Shown: positions 16,517-24,452 of the stretch, one piece after another
How positions within the stretch are numbered: the stretch's first letter is position 1
How the letters are laid out: the number at the start of each line of letters is the position of its first letter
DNA from: Microbacterium sp. LKL04
Lineage (GTDB): Bacteria; Actinomycetota; Actinomycetes; Actinomycetales; Microbacteriaceae
Length of the DNA stretch: 64,000 bases
Reading direction: 5' to 3'
Assembly: GCF_900102005.1 (NCBI RefSeq)
Contig: NZ_LT627736.1
Coordinates: 1,116,001 to 1,180,000 of the forward strand
Made by a program: the position numbers and the translations under genes
The notes under the pieces: generated by a model
Databases searched by the model: none
What the model was told of the DNA's origin: nothing
Seen by the model: only the letters and a program-made list of their open reading frames with translations

Positions 16517-17571
16517 GCGGTCGGCCCCACTTCGTCGTCGTCACGGCGTCCGAGTCCCAGCCGGTCGGCGGCACCGAGGCCGTCGATGTCTGCCAGATCG
16601 ATGTCCGCAGGCGTGATCGGGATGCCGCGGGTGCCGATATCGGGCTCGGCGGCCGGCCGGTCCTCGTGGCGCGGTTGGGGCGCCACGGGCTCGTCCTGCA
16701 CGACCGGGACGGCCGGAAGCACGGCGTCCTGCTGCGGCGCGGGCGGCTCTACGGACTCCGGCAGGGGCTCGACGTCGCCGGTGTCACCCGATGAAGCGAT
16801 CTGCTTCTGCAACTCGAGGACCGCTGTCAGCGCAGCGGTGGCCGCGGCGCCCTTGACCGTCTCGGGGGTCAGGACCGGGAGACCGGAGGTGTCGCCGTAC
16901 CCGCCGTGTCGCTCATCGCGGACGACGACACCGCCGCGCAGCTCGATCACGCGGCGCTGCATCTGGTCGACGAAGCCCGCCTCGTGCGTGGCCATGACGA
17001 CCGTTGTGCCGCCGGCGTTGATGCGCGCGAGCAACTGCATGATGTCGACCGACGTGCCGGGATCGAGGTTTCCGGTCGGCTCGTCGGCGAGGAGGATCTG
17101 CGGGCGGTTGACGATGGCCCGCGCGATCGCGACGCGCTGCTGCTCACCGCCGGACAGTTCGTGCGGCAGGCGCTTCTCTTTTCCCGCGAGGCCGACGAGC
17201 GCGAGGGCCTCGGGCACGGACTGCTGGATGAACGCGCGGCTCGAGCCGATGACCTGCAGCGAGAAGGCGACGTTCTGGAAGACGGTCTTGTTCGGCAGGA
17301 GACGAAAGTCTTGGAAGACCGACCCGATGTGACGACGGAAGTACGGCACCTTGCGAGTGCTCAGCCCACGCACGTCGCGTCCGAGGACGACGACACGGCC
17401 GTCGGACGCGGTGTCCTCCCGGAGGATGAGGCGCAGGCACGAGGATTTGCCCGAGCCCGAGGCGCCGACGAGGAACACGAACTCCCCGCGCTGGACGTCG
17501 AACTCGACGTCGCTGAGAGCGGGTTTGCTGGTGCCGCGGTACTTCTTGGAGACCTTTTCGAAGCGGATCAT
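16513..17571 (-). CDS. ftsE: Cell division ATP-binding protein FtsE with long C-terminal extension
   Basis: The first 225 residues are a standard FtsE ABC ATPase: Walker A GASGSGKSS, signature LSGGEQQRV, Walker B LLADEPTGNLD and switch MATHE. FtsE usually ends there; this protein continues to 352 with a low-complexity Pro/Val/Glu/Asp-rich tail ending in an acidic DDDEVGPTA. A short helical part (about 245-265) precedes the disordered region. The tail could recruit partners at the septum, which is inference. TAGGCT 9 nt before the ATG is a weak leaderless-promoter candidate. The enzyme pairs with FtsX. Confidence 0.93.
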   Translation of the reverse strand: MIRFEKVSKKYRGTSKPALSDVEFDVQRGEFVFLVGASGSGKSSCLRLILREDTASDGRVVVLGRDVRGLSTRKVPYFRRHIGSVFQDFRLLPNKTVFQNVAFSLQVIGSSRAFIQQSVPEALALVGLAGKEKRLPHELSGGEQQRVAIARAIVNRPQILLADEPTGNLDPGTSVDIMQLLARINAGGTTVVMATHEAGFVDQMQRRVIELRGGVVVRDERHGGYGDTSGLPVLTPETVKGAAATAALTAVLELQKQIASSGDTGDVEPLPESVEPPAPQQDAVLPAVPVVQDEPVAPQPRHEDRPAAEPDIGTRGIPITPADIDLADIDGLGAADRLGLGRRDDDEVGPTA

Positions 17572-17628
17572 GGCCAGTCGAGCCTAAGCGGGAAGCCGCC
17601 GGCACCCGTCAGCGACACTCCCGATCAC

Positions 17629-18390
17629 TCAGGGGGGTGACAGGGTTCCCCTGACGATGGAATCGCCCGAGTGCCCGGGGTCGCCGTCGACGTCCTCCTG
17701 CGAGATGTCGACCACGGTGAAGCGAGACAGATCGACCGCGTCGGGCACATCGAAGGTCCCGGTCGAGCCGTCGAGTGTCCCCAGGCTGACGAGGTCGCTC
17801 GCGTCGGCGGTGAGGAGCCAGACTTCGCGGTACCCGTCGTCCGGAACGGATGCCGCCAGGTCGATGACGACGCGATCGTGTCCGTCGACGCGCTCGAGGA
17901 GCGCCTCGCCGCCCGCACCCGACCAGCCGGGGAGTCCGTCCAGCCGCGCTTCGGAGATGACGTCGGCCTTCGGAACGATGCCGCCCGACGCCCACACTCC
18001 GGCGACGATGGCCACCACCGCGACCGCGGCGCCGGCGAGGACGAAGAACACCGGTCGGCGGCTGACCCGCCTGCGGCGCGATGCGAGGTGTGAACGGGAG
18101 CCGCGGGACGCGCCGACGGATGCCGGGGCCGAATCGGCATCGTCCTGTCCCCCGTCGTCCGGCATGGGGGTCGACAGCGACAACTCGGAACGGATCGACT
18201 CCCAGACGCGGTCCGGGGGTGTCAGAAGCGGCTCGCCTGCTCCCGATGCGCGACCCGCGAGCACGGCCCTGCCGAACGAGTCGACCTCCGCGCGGCAGTC
18301 CGCACAGGCGTCGAGGTGGCGCCGGTCAGCGTCCGACGGCTGCTCTCCCATTGCGAGGAGGGCGGCGACCTCGGGGTCAAGATGTGACAT
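17629..18390 (-). CDS. RskA-like anti-sigma-K factor
   Basis: This 253-residue membrane anti-sigma factor has a cytoplasmic zinc-binding anti-sigma (ZAS) motif with His25, Cys29 and Cys32 (H-x3-C-x2-C), a disordered acidic linker, one transmembrane helix (about 112-135) and an extracellular RskA-type domain (GYREVWLLTAD near 185). RskA proteins hold SigK inactive until staged proteolysis. Its start overlaps the end of the sigma gene by 14 nt, so the pair is made in fixed ratio. It is the last gene of the DUF4397-sortase-sigK-rskA unit. Confidence 0.88.
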   Translation of the reverse strand: MSHLDPEVAALLAMGEQPSDADRRHLDACADCRAEVDSFGRAVLAGRASGAGEPLLTPPDRVWESIRSELSLSTPMPDDGGQDDADSAPASVGASRGSRSHLASRRRRVSRRPVFFVLAGAAVAVVAIVAGVWASGGIVPKADVISEARLDGLPGWSGAGGEALLERVDGHDRVVIDLAASVPDDGYREVWLLTADASDLVSLGTLDGSTGTFDVPDAVDLSRFTVVDISQEDVDGDPGHSGDSIVRGTLSPP

Positions 18391-18958
18391 GGTGCGCCTC
18401 CAATCGGGTTCGCAGGCGGGTGAGACTTCGGCGGATGTGGCTCTTCACGGTACCGAGCGGCATGCCGAGCCTCTCGGAGATCTGCTGATGTGTCAGGTCT
18501 TCGTAGAAGGCGAGAGCGAGAACGGCGCGCGCATCCGGTTCGAGCTGCGACACCTCGTCGGCGACGACCATCGCATCCGAGACGTCATGCTCCACCGTCT
18601 GTTCGGGCACCACGGCCTTGAGCGCCTCCTCCAGGCGGGTCGCGCGTGCTCGCGCCTCGTGAGCGTCCGCGATCCGGCGGCGCGCGATCGCGAGCAACCA
18701 CGCACCCAGCGGCGCCTGGCCGGGCCGGAACGATGACCTCGACGTCCATGCAGACACGAAGGTGCGCTGGGTCACGTCCTCGGCTTCGGCGGTGTCTCCG
18801 AGCGAGCGGACCGCGAGGGTGTAGACGATGCGCGACCAGCGGTCGTACATGGCCTTCACCGCCGTGTCATCACCGGCCGCGAAGCGAATGGCGAGTTCAC
18901 TGTCGTCGTCGACGGCCGGCTCCTTCCGTGCAGCGAGCCGCGGCTCGGTGAGACTCAC
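18377..18958 (-). CDS. sigK: ECF sigma factor, SigK-like
   Basis: A 193-residue group 4 sigma factor. Region 2 (about residues 20-90) includes DVTQRTFVSAW for -10 recognition. Region 4 (about 130-185) contains the helix-turn-helix THQQISERLGMPLGTVKSHI. The adjacent RskA-like anti-sigma factor supports the SigK (ECF19-type) assignment. It starts in the stop codon of the sortase gene (ATGA), so it is expressed with the surface genes it may control. Confidence 0.87.
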   Translation of the reverse strand: MSLTEPRLAARKEPAVDDDSELAIRFAAGDDTAVKAMYDRWSRIVYTLAVRSLGDTAEAEDVTQRTFVSAWTSRSSFRPGQAPLGAWLLAIARRRIADAHEARARATRLEEALKAVVPEQTVEHDVSDAMVVADEVSQLEPDARAVLALAFYEDLTHQQISERLGMPLGTVKSHIRRSLTRLRTRLEAHHVTS

Positions 18959-19599
18959 GATTGCGCCCGTGCAATGAGCACCACGTTATCGCTGTAGGTG
19001 CGGGTCTGCTGATCGAAATCACCACCACAGGTGATGACGGCCAGCGTGCGCCGACCCTCCCGGGTGAACAGGCGATCGACGGGGAGTTCGGCGCGCGGGA
19101 TGTAGGTGACCGATTCGGTGACGTACTCCGTGACGGTGCCGTCGGCATCCGTGACGGTCACGACATCGCCGACGCGGACGTCGCGCAACGCGGCGAGAGG
19201 TCCGATGCCGTACTCGCGGTCGTCGACGTGCGCGGCGACGACGGTCGTCCCCTGACCGTCAGCGGGGGCCGAGCCGAACCGGTACCACCCGGCGGTGGTC
19301 GGGCGCTCGGGGATCTGCATCTCGCCGGAGTCCGCGACGCCCACGGGTTCGACGGGCATGTCGACGCCGAGGGAGCGGATCGTCAGCCGTTCGGGTGCGG
19401 GCGAGTCGGCGGCGGCCCGCGGGGTAGCCGAAGCGACCGGGACGGACACCTGCGGTGAGGGGGGTGCAGGCGTCGGGGAGACCGTCCCGGTCGCGCCGGG
19501 GCCGGCCTCGGAAGGGGGCGGACCCGCCTCCGAGACCGGCGCGCAGGCCGCGAGCATCATGGCCGTGAGCGAGACGGCGATGACGAGCAGGCGGCGCAT
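18955..19599 (-). CDS. Class F-like sortase, predicted lipoprotein
   Basis: A 214-residue transpeptidase with the sortase catalytic set His124 (VVAAHVDD), Cys191 (LAVITC) and Arg211 (VVLIAR). The N-terminus carries a lipobox (MLAAC, Cys19) rather than a plain membrane anchor, followed by a Pro/Ala/Ser linker to about residue 70. The compact size and the ITCGG active site fit class E/F actinobacterial sortases. It lies between a DUF4397 surface-protein gene and sigK, suggesting that the neighbour is its substrate. The substrate motif is unknown. Confidence 0.85.
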   Translation of the reverse strand: MRRLLVIAVSLTAMMLAACAPVSEAGPPPSEAGPGATGTVSPTPAPPSPQVSVPVASATPRAAADSPAPERLTIRSLGVDMPVEPVGVADSGEMQIPERPTTAGWYRFGSAPADGQGTTVVAAHVDDREYGIGPLAALRDVRVGDVVTVTDADGTVTEYVTESVTYIPRAELPVDRLFTREGRRTLAVITCGGDFDQQTRTYSDNVVLIARAQS

Positions 19600-19620
19600 G
19601 CGGTGATCCTTGCCGGGGCG

Positions 19621-20442
19621 TCAGCGACGGACCTTGGCGGTGCGCGTCATGTAGACGCCGCCCGCGATGAGTCCGGCGATCAGGGCGGCACCGCCGGCCA
19701 ACACCCACCCGTCGGTACCGTTTTCGGCGACGAGACCGGCCGAGCCGGTGTTCACTCCGCCCGGGCCGGAGTGCAGACCGTCGATGGTCTGAGTGGCCAG
19801 CGCGAGGTTGCCGGCTTCGGCCGATCCCCAGGCGTAGACGATCGTGAGCACACCTTCGGCCACCTCGACATCGGCGGGTCCGATCACGGGGTCCGTCGTC
19901 CCGGCCAAGGCGACCGACGCGTTGACAGTGTCGGCGGGCAGGTCGAGTGACTGCTCGTTCGGGTTCTCGAGACCGCTGATCACGGCTTCTCCGCCGGCCA
20001 GCACATCGACGGCCGGAGCCGCGGCGACGTGGCGGACCGTCAGACGTCCCTCACCCGCGGCCGTCTTCGACGTGTCGTTCGTGAACAGGTTCGCCGCGGG
20101 CTCACCGGCAGCATCCAGATGGGCCACGGCGGTGTAGTTCCCGCCCGCCTCGAGGGTGAGGTCGATCGGGCCGAGCACCGGGTCGGAGTCGTCGGTCGCG
20201 TCCGCCGCCGTGAGCGCGACCGAATACGTGCCGCCGGGCAGCTCGAGCGGTCCGCCGAGATCACCGGGCTGGAAGTCGTCGATCGTCAGATCACCGTTGA
20301 CGTAAACGTCGACGGGTGTGTCGGGGATCGCGTGCAGGACCGACAGGTCCGCGTTGTCCGCCGTGGCGGCCGAGGCGGGGGTGAATGCCGCGAGGGCCAC
20401 GGCGGCACCGAGAGCCACGCCCGCAGAGAGTGTCTTGCGCAT
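19621..20442 (-). CDS. Secreted DUF4397 surface protein with C-terminal anchor
   Basis: A 273-residue exported protein with a signal peptide cleaved near ASA-AT (about residue 26) and two DUF4397 beta-sandwich repeats, starting at LSVLHAIPDTPVDVYVNG (about 33) and LTVRHVAAAPAVDVLAGG (about 135). The C-terminus has a sorting-signal layout: a polar segment, a hydrophobic helix (about 245-265) and a basic tail RTAKVRR. No LPXTG or LAXTG motif is present; the nearest sequence is LVAENG. It is the first gene of the sortase-sigK-rskA unit and the likely sortase client. AAGGAG precedes the ATG. Confidence 0.8.
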   Translation of the reverse strand: MRKTLSAGVALGAAVALAAFTPASAATADNADLSVLHAIPDTPVDVYVNGDLTIDDFQPGDLGGPLELPGGTYSVALTAADATDDSDPVLGPIDLTLEAGGNYTAVAHLDAAGEPAANLFTNDTSKTAAGEGRLTVRHVAAAPAVDVLAGGEAVISGLENPNEQSLDLPADTVNASVALAGTTDPVIGPADVEVAEGVLTIVYAWGSAEAGNLALATQTIDGLHSGPGGVNTGSAGLVAENGTDGWVLAGGAALIAGLIAGGVYMTRTAKVRR

Positions 20443-20490
20443 GAGGAACTCCTTCTGATCCGGCGCGAGCTGCTCGCGCTGTCACAGAGG

Positions 20491-20518
20491 TATTCCTGCG
20501 GGACACCCGTTATGGATG
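20491..20518 (-). promoter_or_regulatory. Candidate ECF (SigK-type) promoter of the DUF4397-sortase-sigK-rskA operon
   Basis: On the minus strand CATCCA (20518-20513) and GGAATA (20496-20491) are separated by 16 bp, about 50 nt before the DUF4397 start. ECF sigma factors use non-housekeeping elements at this spacing, and mycobacterial SigK sites include a CATCC-type -35. No TANNNT box is evident here. Tentative. Confidence 0.35.
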
Positions 20519-20556
20519 CAGGTGGATGGAAAATCCTGCAGACCGCCCGCGGCGGA

Positions 20557-21669
20557 TCAGTCGTCGTCGTCCTTGCGCTTGCGCCAGCGGATGCCGGCCG
20601 CGATGAACCCGTCGAGGTCGCCGTCGAAGACGACCGCGGGGTTGCCGACCTCGTGGCCGGTGCGGAGGTCTTTGACGAGCTGCTGACCGTAGAGGAAGTA
20701 GGAGCGCATCTGGTCGCCCCAGCTCGCCGTGATGGTTCCGGCGAGCTCCTTCTTCTTGGCCGCTTCCTCTTCCTTCTGCAGCAGCATGAGGCGGGTCTGG
20801 AGCACCCGCATGGCGGCAGCGCGGTTCTGGATCTGGCTCTTCTCGTTCTGCATCGAGACGACGATGCCGGTCGGAAGGTGCGTGAGGCGAACGGCGGAGT
20901 CGGTCGTGTTGACCGACTGTCCACCGGGACCCGAGGAACGGAAGACGTCGACCCGGATGTCGCCCTCGGGGATGTCGACCTCCTGGGCCTCCTCCATCAC
21001 CGGGATGACCTCGACAGCCGCGAAGCTCGTCTGACGCTTGTCGGCCGAGCCGAACGGGCTGATGCGAGCGAGTCGGTGCGTGCCGGCCTCGACCGAGAGC
21101 GTGCCGTAGGCATAGGGGGCGTCGACCTCGAACGTGGCTGACTTGATGCCCGCGCCTTCGGCGAAGGACGTGTCCATCACCTTGACGGAGTACTTGTGGC
21201 GCTCGGCCCAGCGCAGGTACATGCGCATGAGCATCTCAGCGAAGTCGGTGGCGTCGTCGCCGCCGGCGCCCGAACGGATCGTCACGACCGCGCCGCGGTC
21301 GTCGTACTCGCCGTCGAGCAGCGTCTGCACCTCGAGCTGGCTGATGACCTTCTCGAGATCGGCGATCTCGCGACGAGCCTCCTCGGCGGAGTCCTCGTCG
21401 TCCATCTCCTGCGCGAGCTCGACGAGCACCTCGACGTCGTCGAGTCGCTGCTCGACCTCGGTGACGCGCTTCAGCTCGGACTGTCGGTGGCTCAGGGCGC
21501 TGGTGACCTTCTGCGCCTTCTCCACGTCGTCCCAGAGGTCGGGGGCGCCCGCCTCGTCGGACAGACGGGCGATCTCGGCGGTGAGCGCGTCGACATCGAC
21601 GACCGCCTTGATCTCACCGAAGGTGGAACGGAGGGCCTGGATGTCCGCAGACGGATCGAATTCAAGCAT
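20557..21669 (-). CDS. prfB: Peptide chain release factor 2
   Basis: A 370-residue class I release factor recognising UGA and UAA. The stop-codon tripeptide SPF (residues 204-206) identifies RF2 rather than RF1, and GGQ (249-251) is the peptidyl-tRNA hydrolysis motif. The reading frame is continuous from the ATG, so the autoregulatory +1 frameshift of many bacterial prfB genes is absent. TACTCT lies 8 nt before the ATG. In mycobacteria prfB is also found upstream of ftsE; here the sigK operon sits between them. Confidence 0.97.
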   Translation of the reverse strand: MLEFDPSADIQALRSTFGEIKAVVDVDALTAEIARLSDEAGAPDLWDDVEKAQKVTSALSHRQSELKRVTEVEQRLDDVEVLVELAQEMDDEDSAEEARREIADLEKVISQLEVQTLLDGEYDDRGAVVTIRSGAGGDDATDFAEMLMRMYLRWAERHKYSVKVMDTSFAEGAGIKSATFEVDAPYAYGTLSVEAGTHRLARISPFGSADKRQTSFAAVEVIPVMEEAQEVDIPEGDIRVDVFRSSGPGGQSVNTTDSAVRLTHLPTGIVVSMQNEKSQIQNRAAAMRVLQTRLMLLQKEEEAAKKKELAGTITASWGDQMRSYFLYGQQLVKDLRTGHEVGNPAVVFDGDLDGFIAAGIRWRKRKDDDD

Positions 21670-21677
21670 GACACTCC

Positions 21678-21687
21678 AGAGTAACGT
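21678..21687. promoter_or_regulatory. Overlapping divergent -10 boxes for prfB and the MFS gene
   Basis: TACTCT on the minus strand (21683-21678) serves prfB and TAACGT on the plus strand (21682-21687) serves the MFS gene. They overlap by 2 bp, and each lies 8 nt from its start codon. Transcription of one gene should hinder the other. Confidence 0.45.
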
Positions 21688-21695
21688 GGATGGCG

Positions 21696-22970
21696 ATGAC
21701 CGACCGACCCGACTCCCCCACTGCCCGGGAGGTGCTCTGGCGTTTCGGACCCATGGTCTACGCGCCGACCGTCCTCTTCGCGATCGGCGAAGGAGCCGTA
21801 CTGCCCCTCATCCCGATCCTGGCAGGCAACCTGGGTGCTGACGTCGCACTGTCGGCACTCATCGCTTCGCTGCTCGTCATCGGACAGCTGGTCGGCAACC
21901 TGCCCGCGGGCTGGGCGGTCGCCCGGGTCGGCGAGCGGGTGACGATGATGATCGCGGGCTCCGTGGCGCTCGTCGTCTCGCTGGCTGCCGCGCTGGTGCC
22001 GTCCCTGCCGGTCTTCGCGGGCGCGGTGTTCCTCATCGGTTCGTGCGCCGCGGCGTTCGGCCTGGCGCGCCACTCCTTCATGACGACGCGCGTACCCGTG
22101 ATGTTCCGCGCGCGTGCGCTGTCCCTTCTCGGCGGCACCTTCCGCCTCGGCATGTTCACCGGCCCCTTCATCGCGGCGGCTCTCATCGGACTCTTCGGCG
22201 ACGAGCGGTCGACGATCTGGTTCTTCGCGGTGTGTCTCGTCGCCCTCATCGTCCTGGTGACGTTCGGGCCCGACCCCGAGAAGCAGTTCGTCGCGAAGAC
22301 CGTGCGCAGTCACGAGGCTGAGGACTCGGGCGAACCCGTGACCGGCTCGATCCCGGTCGCAGAGCGGGTGGGCGTGTTCCGCACGATGTGGCTGCACCGG
22401 CGCGTGCTGTCGCGTGTCGGACTCGCGGCGGCGAGCCTCTCGGCCGTCCGATCGGCGCGTCAGGTCGTCCTGCCGCTGTGGGGAGTGTCGATCGGCTTGG
22501 ACGCGCAGTCGATCGCCCTCGTGGTCGGTATCTCCGGCGCCCTCGACTTCGCCCTTTTCTACGCGAGCGGTCAGGTCATGGACCGCTTCGGACGGCTGTG
22601 GGCGGCTCTTCCGGCGATGGTCCTCATGGGCAGCGGCTTCCTCGCCCTCTCGGTGACGCACGACGGCGCGAGCGCCGAGATGTGGTTCGCGATGTTCGCT
22701 GCAGTGCTCGGCGTGGGCAACGGCCTCTCCAGCGGCATCCTGCTGACGATCGGTGCGGATCTCGCGCCGAAGGACGATCCGGCGCCGTTCCTCGGGTCGT
22801 GGCGCACACTGACGGATGCCGGTGGCGCCACCACCCCGCTGATCGTCACGGGCATCACGGCTGTCTCGTCGCTGTCGTTCGCGGCCGGCGCGGTCGGCGT
22901 GATCGGGCTGGTCGGCGCCGTGGCCTTCATCCGCTGGCTGCCGAGGTTCCTCCCCCACGCGGGACGCTGA
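21696..22970 (+). CDS. MFS transporter
   Basis: A 424-residue, 12-helix major facilitator with a central cytoplasmic loop (about residues 195-225) and the inter-helix basic motif region [14 protein letters not shown] after helix 2, typical of drug/proton antiporters. The ATG at 21696 is preferred over that at 21690, because the -10 box TAACGT ends only 2 nt before the first. The substrate is unknown. It is divergent from prfB and convergent with the Tad operon. Confidence 0.85.
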   Translation: MTDRPDSPTAREVLWRFGPMVYAPTVLFAIGEGAVLPLIPILAGNLGADVALSALIASLLVIGQLVGNLPAGWAVARVGERVTMMIAGSVALVVSLAAALVPSLPVFAGAVFLIGSCAAAFGLARHSFMTTRVPVMFRARALSLLGGTFRLGMFTGPFIAAALIGLFGDERSTIWFFAVCLVALIVLVTFGPDPEKQFVAKTVRSHEAEDSGEPVTGSIPVAERVGVFRTMWLHRRVLSRVGLAAASLSAVRSARQVVLPLWGVSIGLDAQSIALVVGISGALDFALFYASGQVMDRFGRLWAALPAMVLMGSGFLALSVTHDGASAEMWFAMFAAVLGVGNGLSSGILLTIGADLAPKDDPAPFLGSWRTLTDAGGATTPLIVTGITAVSSLSFAAGAVGVIGLVGAVAFIRWLPRFLPHAGR

Positions 22971-22977
22971 CCGGGCG

Positions 22978-23388
22978 CTATTCGAGCGCGGTGCGACTCG
23001 TCGCCGTCGCCTGCAGGGTGATGCCTTCGGGGACGAACAGCGTCGATATGGGCGGACGCCACATCGAGCTGACGACGACCCGCGCGGACACCCCGTCGGG
23101 GCTGCCCGCGGAGACGATGCTCGCATCAGGCTCGGTGGCGACGATCGCCTGCGCCTGCTCCCGCACTCCCCCGTCCGTCAGCTCCGCACGAGGCTCGCCG
23201 TCGACGACGTCGAGGGTGAAACCATCGGCACCGGCGAGAGCCGCGGCATCCGCCGTCGCCTGCGTGCGTTTCTGCGCGAGGTACAGGCTGGTCGCGTCGA
23301 CCGTCACGAACACCAGGACGAGGGCGAGCAGTGCGTAGCCGATCGTCAGCAGCAGGATGCTGCCCTCTTGGTCATCGCGCCGGATCAT
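22978..23388 (-). CDS. TadG-like/Rv3654c-like pilus-associated protein
   Basis: A 136-residue protein with an N-terminal prepilin-like helix (EGSILLLTIGYALLALVLVFVTVD) followed by DATSLYLAQKRTQATADAAALAGADG, the segment seen in TadG-type and helicase/secretion-neighbourhood proteins of Tad loci. The remaining exported part is small. It overlaps the upstream tadE by ATGA and is the last gene of the Tad operon. The ATG at 23388 is selected over the longer shadow frame. Confidence 0.75.
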   Translation of the reverse strand: MIRRDDQEGSILLLTIGYALLALVLVFVTVDATSLYLAQKRTQATADAAALAGADGFTLDVVDGEPRAELTDGGVREQAQAIVATEPDASIVSAGSPDGVSARVVVSSMWRPPISTLFVPEGITLQATATSRTALE

Positions 23389-23852
23389 CCGTCCCTCCAA
23401 TACCGCGAGACCTTCTGCACCGAGGAAGACTCCACCCCGACCCGGGCCGCGTCGTCGAGACCGAGGACCGGTGGGACCAGCGGAAGCGGGACCGACGAGG
23501 AGACCGTCACCCGCACGATGGCGCCCGCGGTGGGGCAGGTGACGGCGTCGCCCACGCAAGACACATCGACCGCCAGCGTGTCGCGGTCGAGGTCGTACTC
23601 GGTCACGAGGGAGTCCAGAACCGCGGCGGCACGGTCATCGGCATCCTCGACGCTCTCCGCGGACGCGACCGCTCGAGCGACATGCCGGGAGGCTGACTCG
23701 ACGCCGAGAGCGTGCGACTGGATGATGCCGAGGGTCACGACGAGGTAGATGATCGGCACGAGCAGGATGACGCCGCCGACAATGAACTCGAGCGCGGCCG
23801 AGCCGGCCTCGTCGCCGAGGAGGCGCTCAGTCGAAGCTCTCCGCGGGCGCAT
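23385..23852 (-). CDS. TadE-like pseudopilin 1
   Basis: A 155-residue pseudopilin with the cleavage-type site G|SAALEF (Glu at +5) directly before a hydrophobic helix (IVGGVILLVPIIYLVVTLGII). The mature C-terminal part contains two Cys (VSCVGDAVTCP) that could form a disulfide. It overlaps the second tadE by 26 nt upstream and the TadG-like gene by 4 nt downstream, so it belongs to one translationally linked operon. Confidence 0.8.
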   Translation of the reverse strand: MRPRRASTERLLGDEAGSAALEFIVGGVILLVPIIYLVVTLGIIQSHALGVESASRHVARAVASAESVEDADDRAAAVLDSLVTEYDLDRDTLAVDVSCVGDAVTCPTAGAIVRVTVSSSVPLPLVPPVLGLDDAARVGVESSSVQKVSRYWRDG

Positions 23853-24216
23853 GGACGGTCACCTCCCACCCGTGCGGGACGCCGAGGAGACCGATCAACG
23901 GCAACCGGGTCGTCAGGGTCACCGACACCGTCTCGTACCCGAGGGCACCGGTTTCCGTCGCGGTCGCGCTCTCGACGAACCCACCGCCGACCGCACGATC
24001 GACGACCTCTCGTGCCCGGGCGGCGCCGGCAGACGTCTCCACATCCGCCAGAGCAGCGTGGTAGGCGCCCTCGACAGCGGCATCGTGGACGACGTTCCGG
24101 ACGTAGACAGCGAGCCCCAGCTGGAGCACTCCGAGGGTCAAAACGGTCAACAGCACGCCGACGAGCACGAACTCGACCGGGGTCGATCCGCGCTCCTCGG
24201 AGAGCAGCCGCCGCAT
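23827..24216 (-). CDS. TadE-like pseudopilin 2
   Basis: A 129-residue pseudopilin with the processing-type site G|STPVEF (Glu at +5) and a following hydrophobic helix, a TadE signature. The rest is a small extracellular domain without Cys. It lies between the pilin-like gene (9 bp upstream) and tadE 1. TadE proteins are minor pilins required for assembly of Flp/Tad pili. Confidence 0.8.
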   Translation of the reverse strand: MRRLLSEERGSTPVEFVLVGVLLTVLTLGVLQLGLAVYVRNVVHDAAVEGAYHAALADVETSAGAARAREVVDRAVGGGFVESATATETGALGYETVSVTLTTRLPLIGLLGVPHGWEVTVHAPAESFD

Positions 24217-24225
24217 CTCAGAGCC

Positions 24226-24429
24226 TCAGAAGCTCGAGACCTGGTCGATCGCCTGCTGGAACAGTTGCGCGAGCGCCGGCCCCGCAAGTGCCCAGATGAC
24301 GACGACGAGCCCGGCGGTCATGAGCGTGATCAGCACCCAGCCGGGCACATCTCCGCGCTCATCGTCTCGAAGGTCCGCCTGCACGGTTCCCCACGCGGTC
24401 CGCAGTCGTACGAGGGTGGAATGGATCAT
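24226..24429 (-). CDS. Flp-pilin-like small protein (DUF4244 type)
   Basis: A 67-residue protein occupying the pilin position of the operon: a charged leader (DLRDDERG), one hydrophobic helix (VLITLMTAGLVVVIWALAGPALA) and a short tail ending QVSSF. The Glu at position +5 after the Gly, present in both TadE proteins here, is missing (sequence G|DVPGW). It therefore resembles the DUF4244 pilin-like proteins of actinobacterial Tad loci rather than classical Flp. AAAGGAG precedes the ATG at 24429. Confidence 0.75.
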   Translation of the reverse strand: MIHSTLVRLRTAWGTVQADLRDDERGDVPGWVLITLMTAGLVVVIWALAGPALAQLFQQAIDQVSSF

Positions 24430-24452
24430 GGTGATCTCCTTTCGATCGAGGG

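Noticed and set aside
21300..21669. Programmed frameshift in prfB
   Set aside because: The frame is continuous from ATG through GGQ with no in-frame TGA near codon 26.
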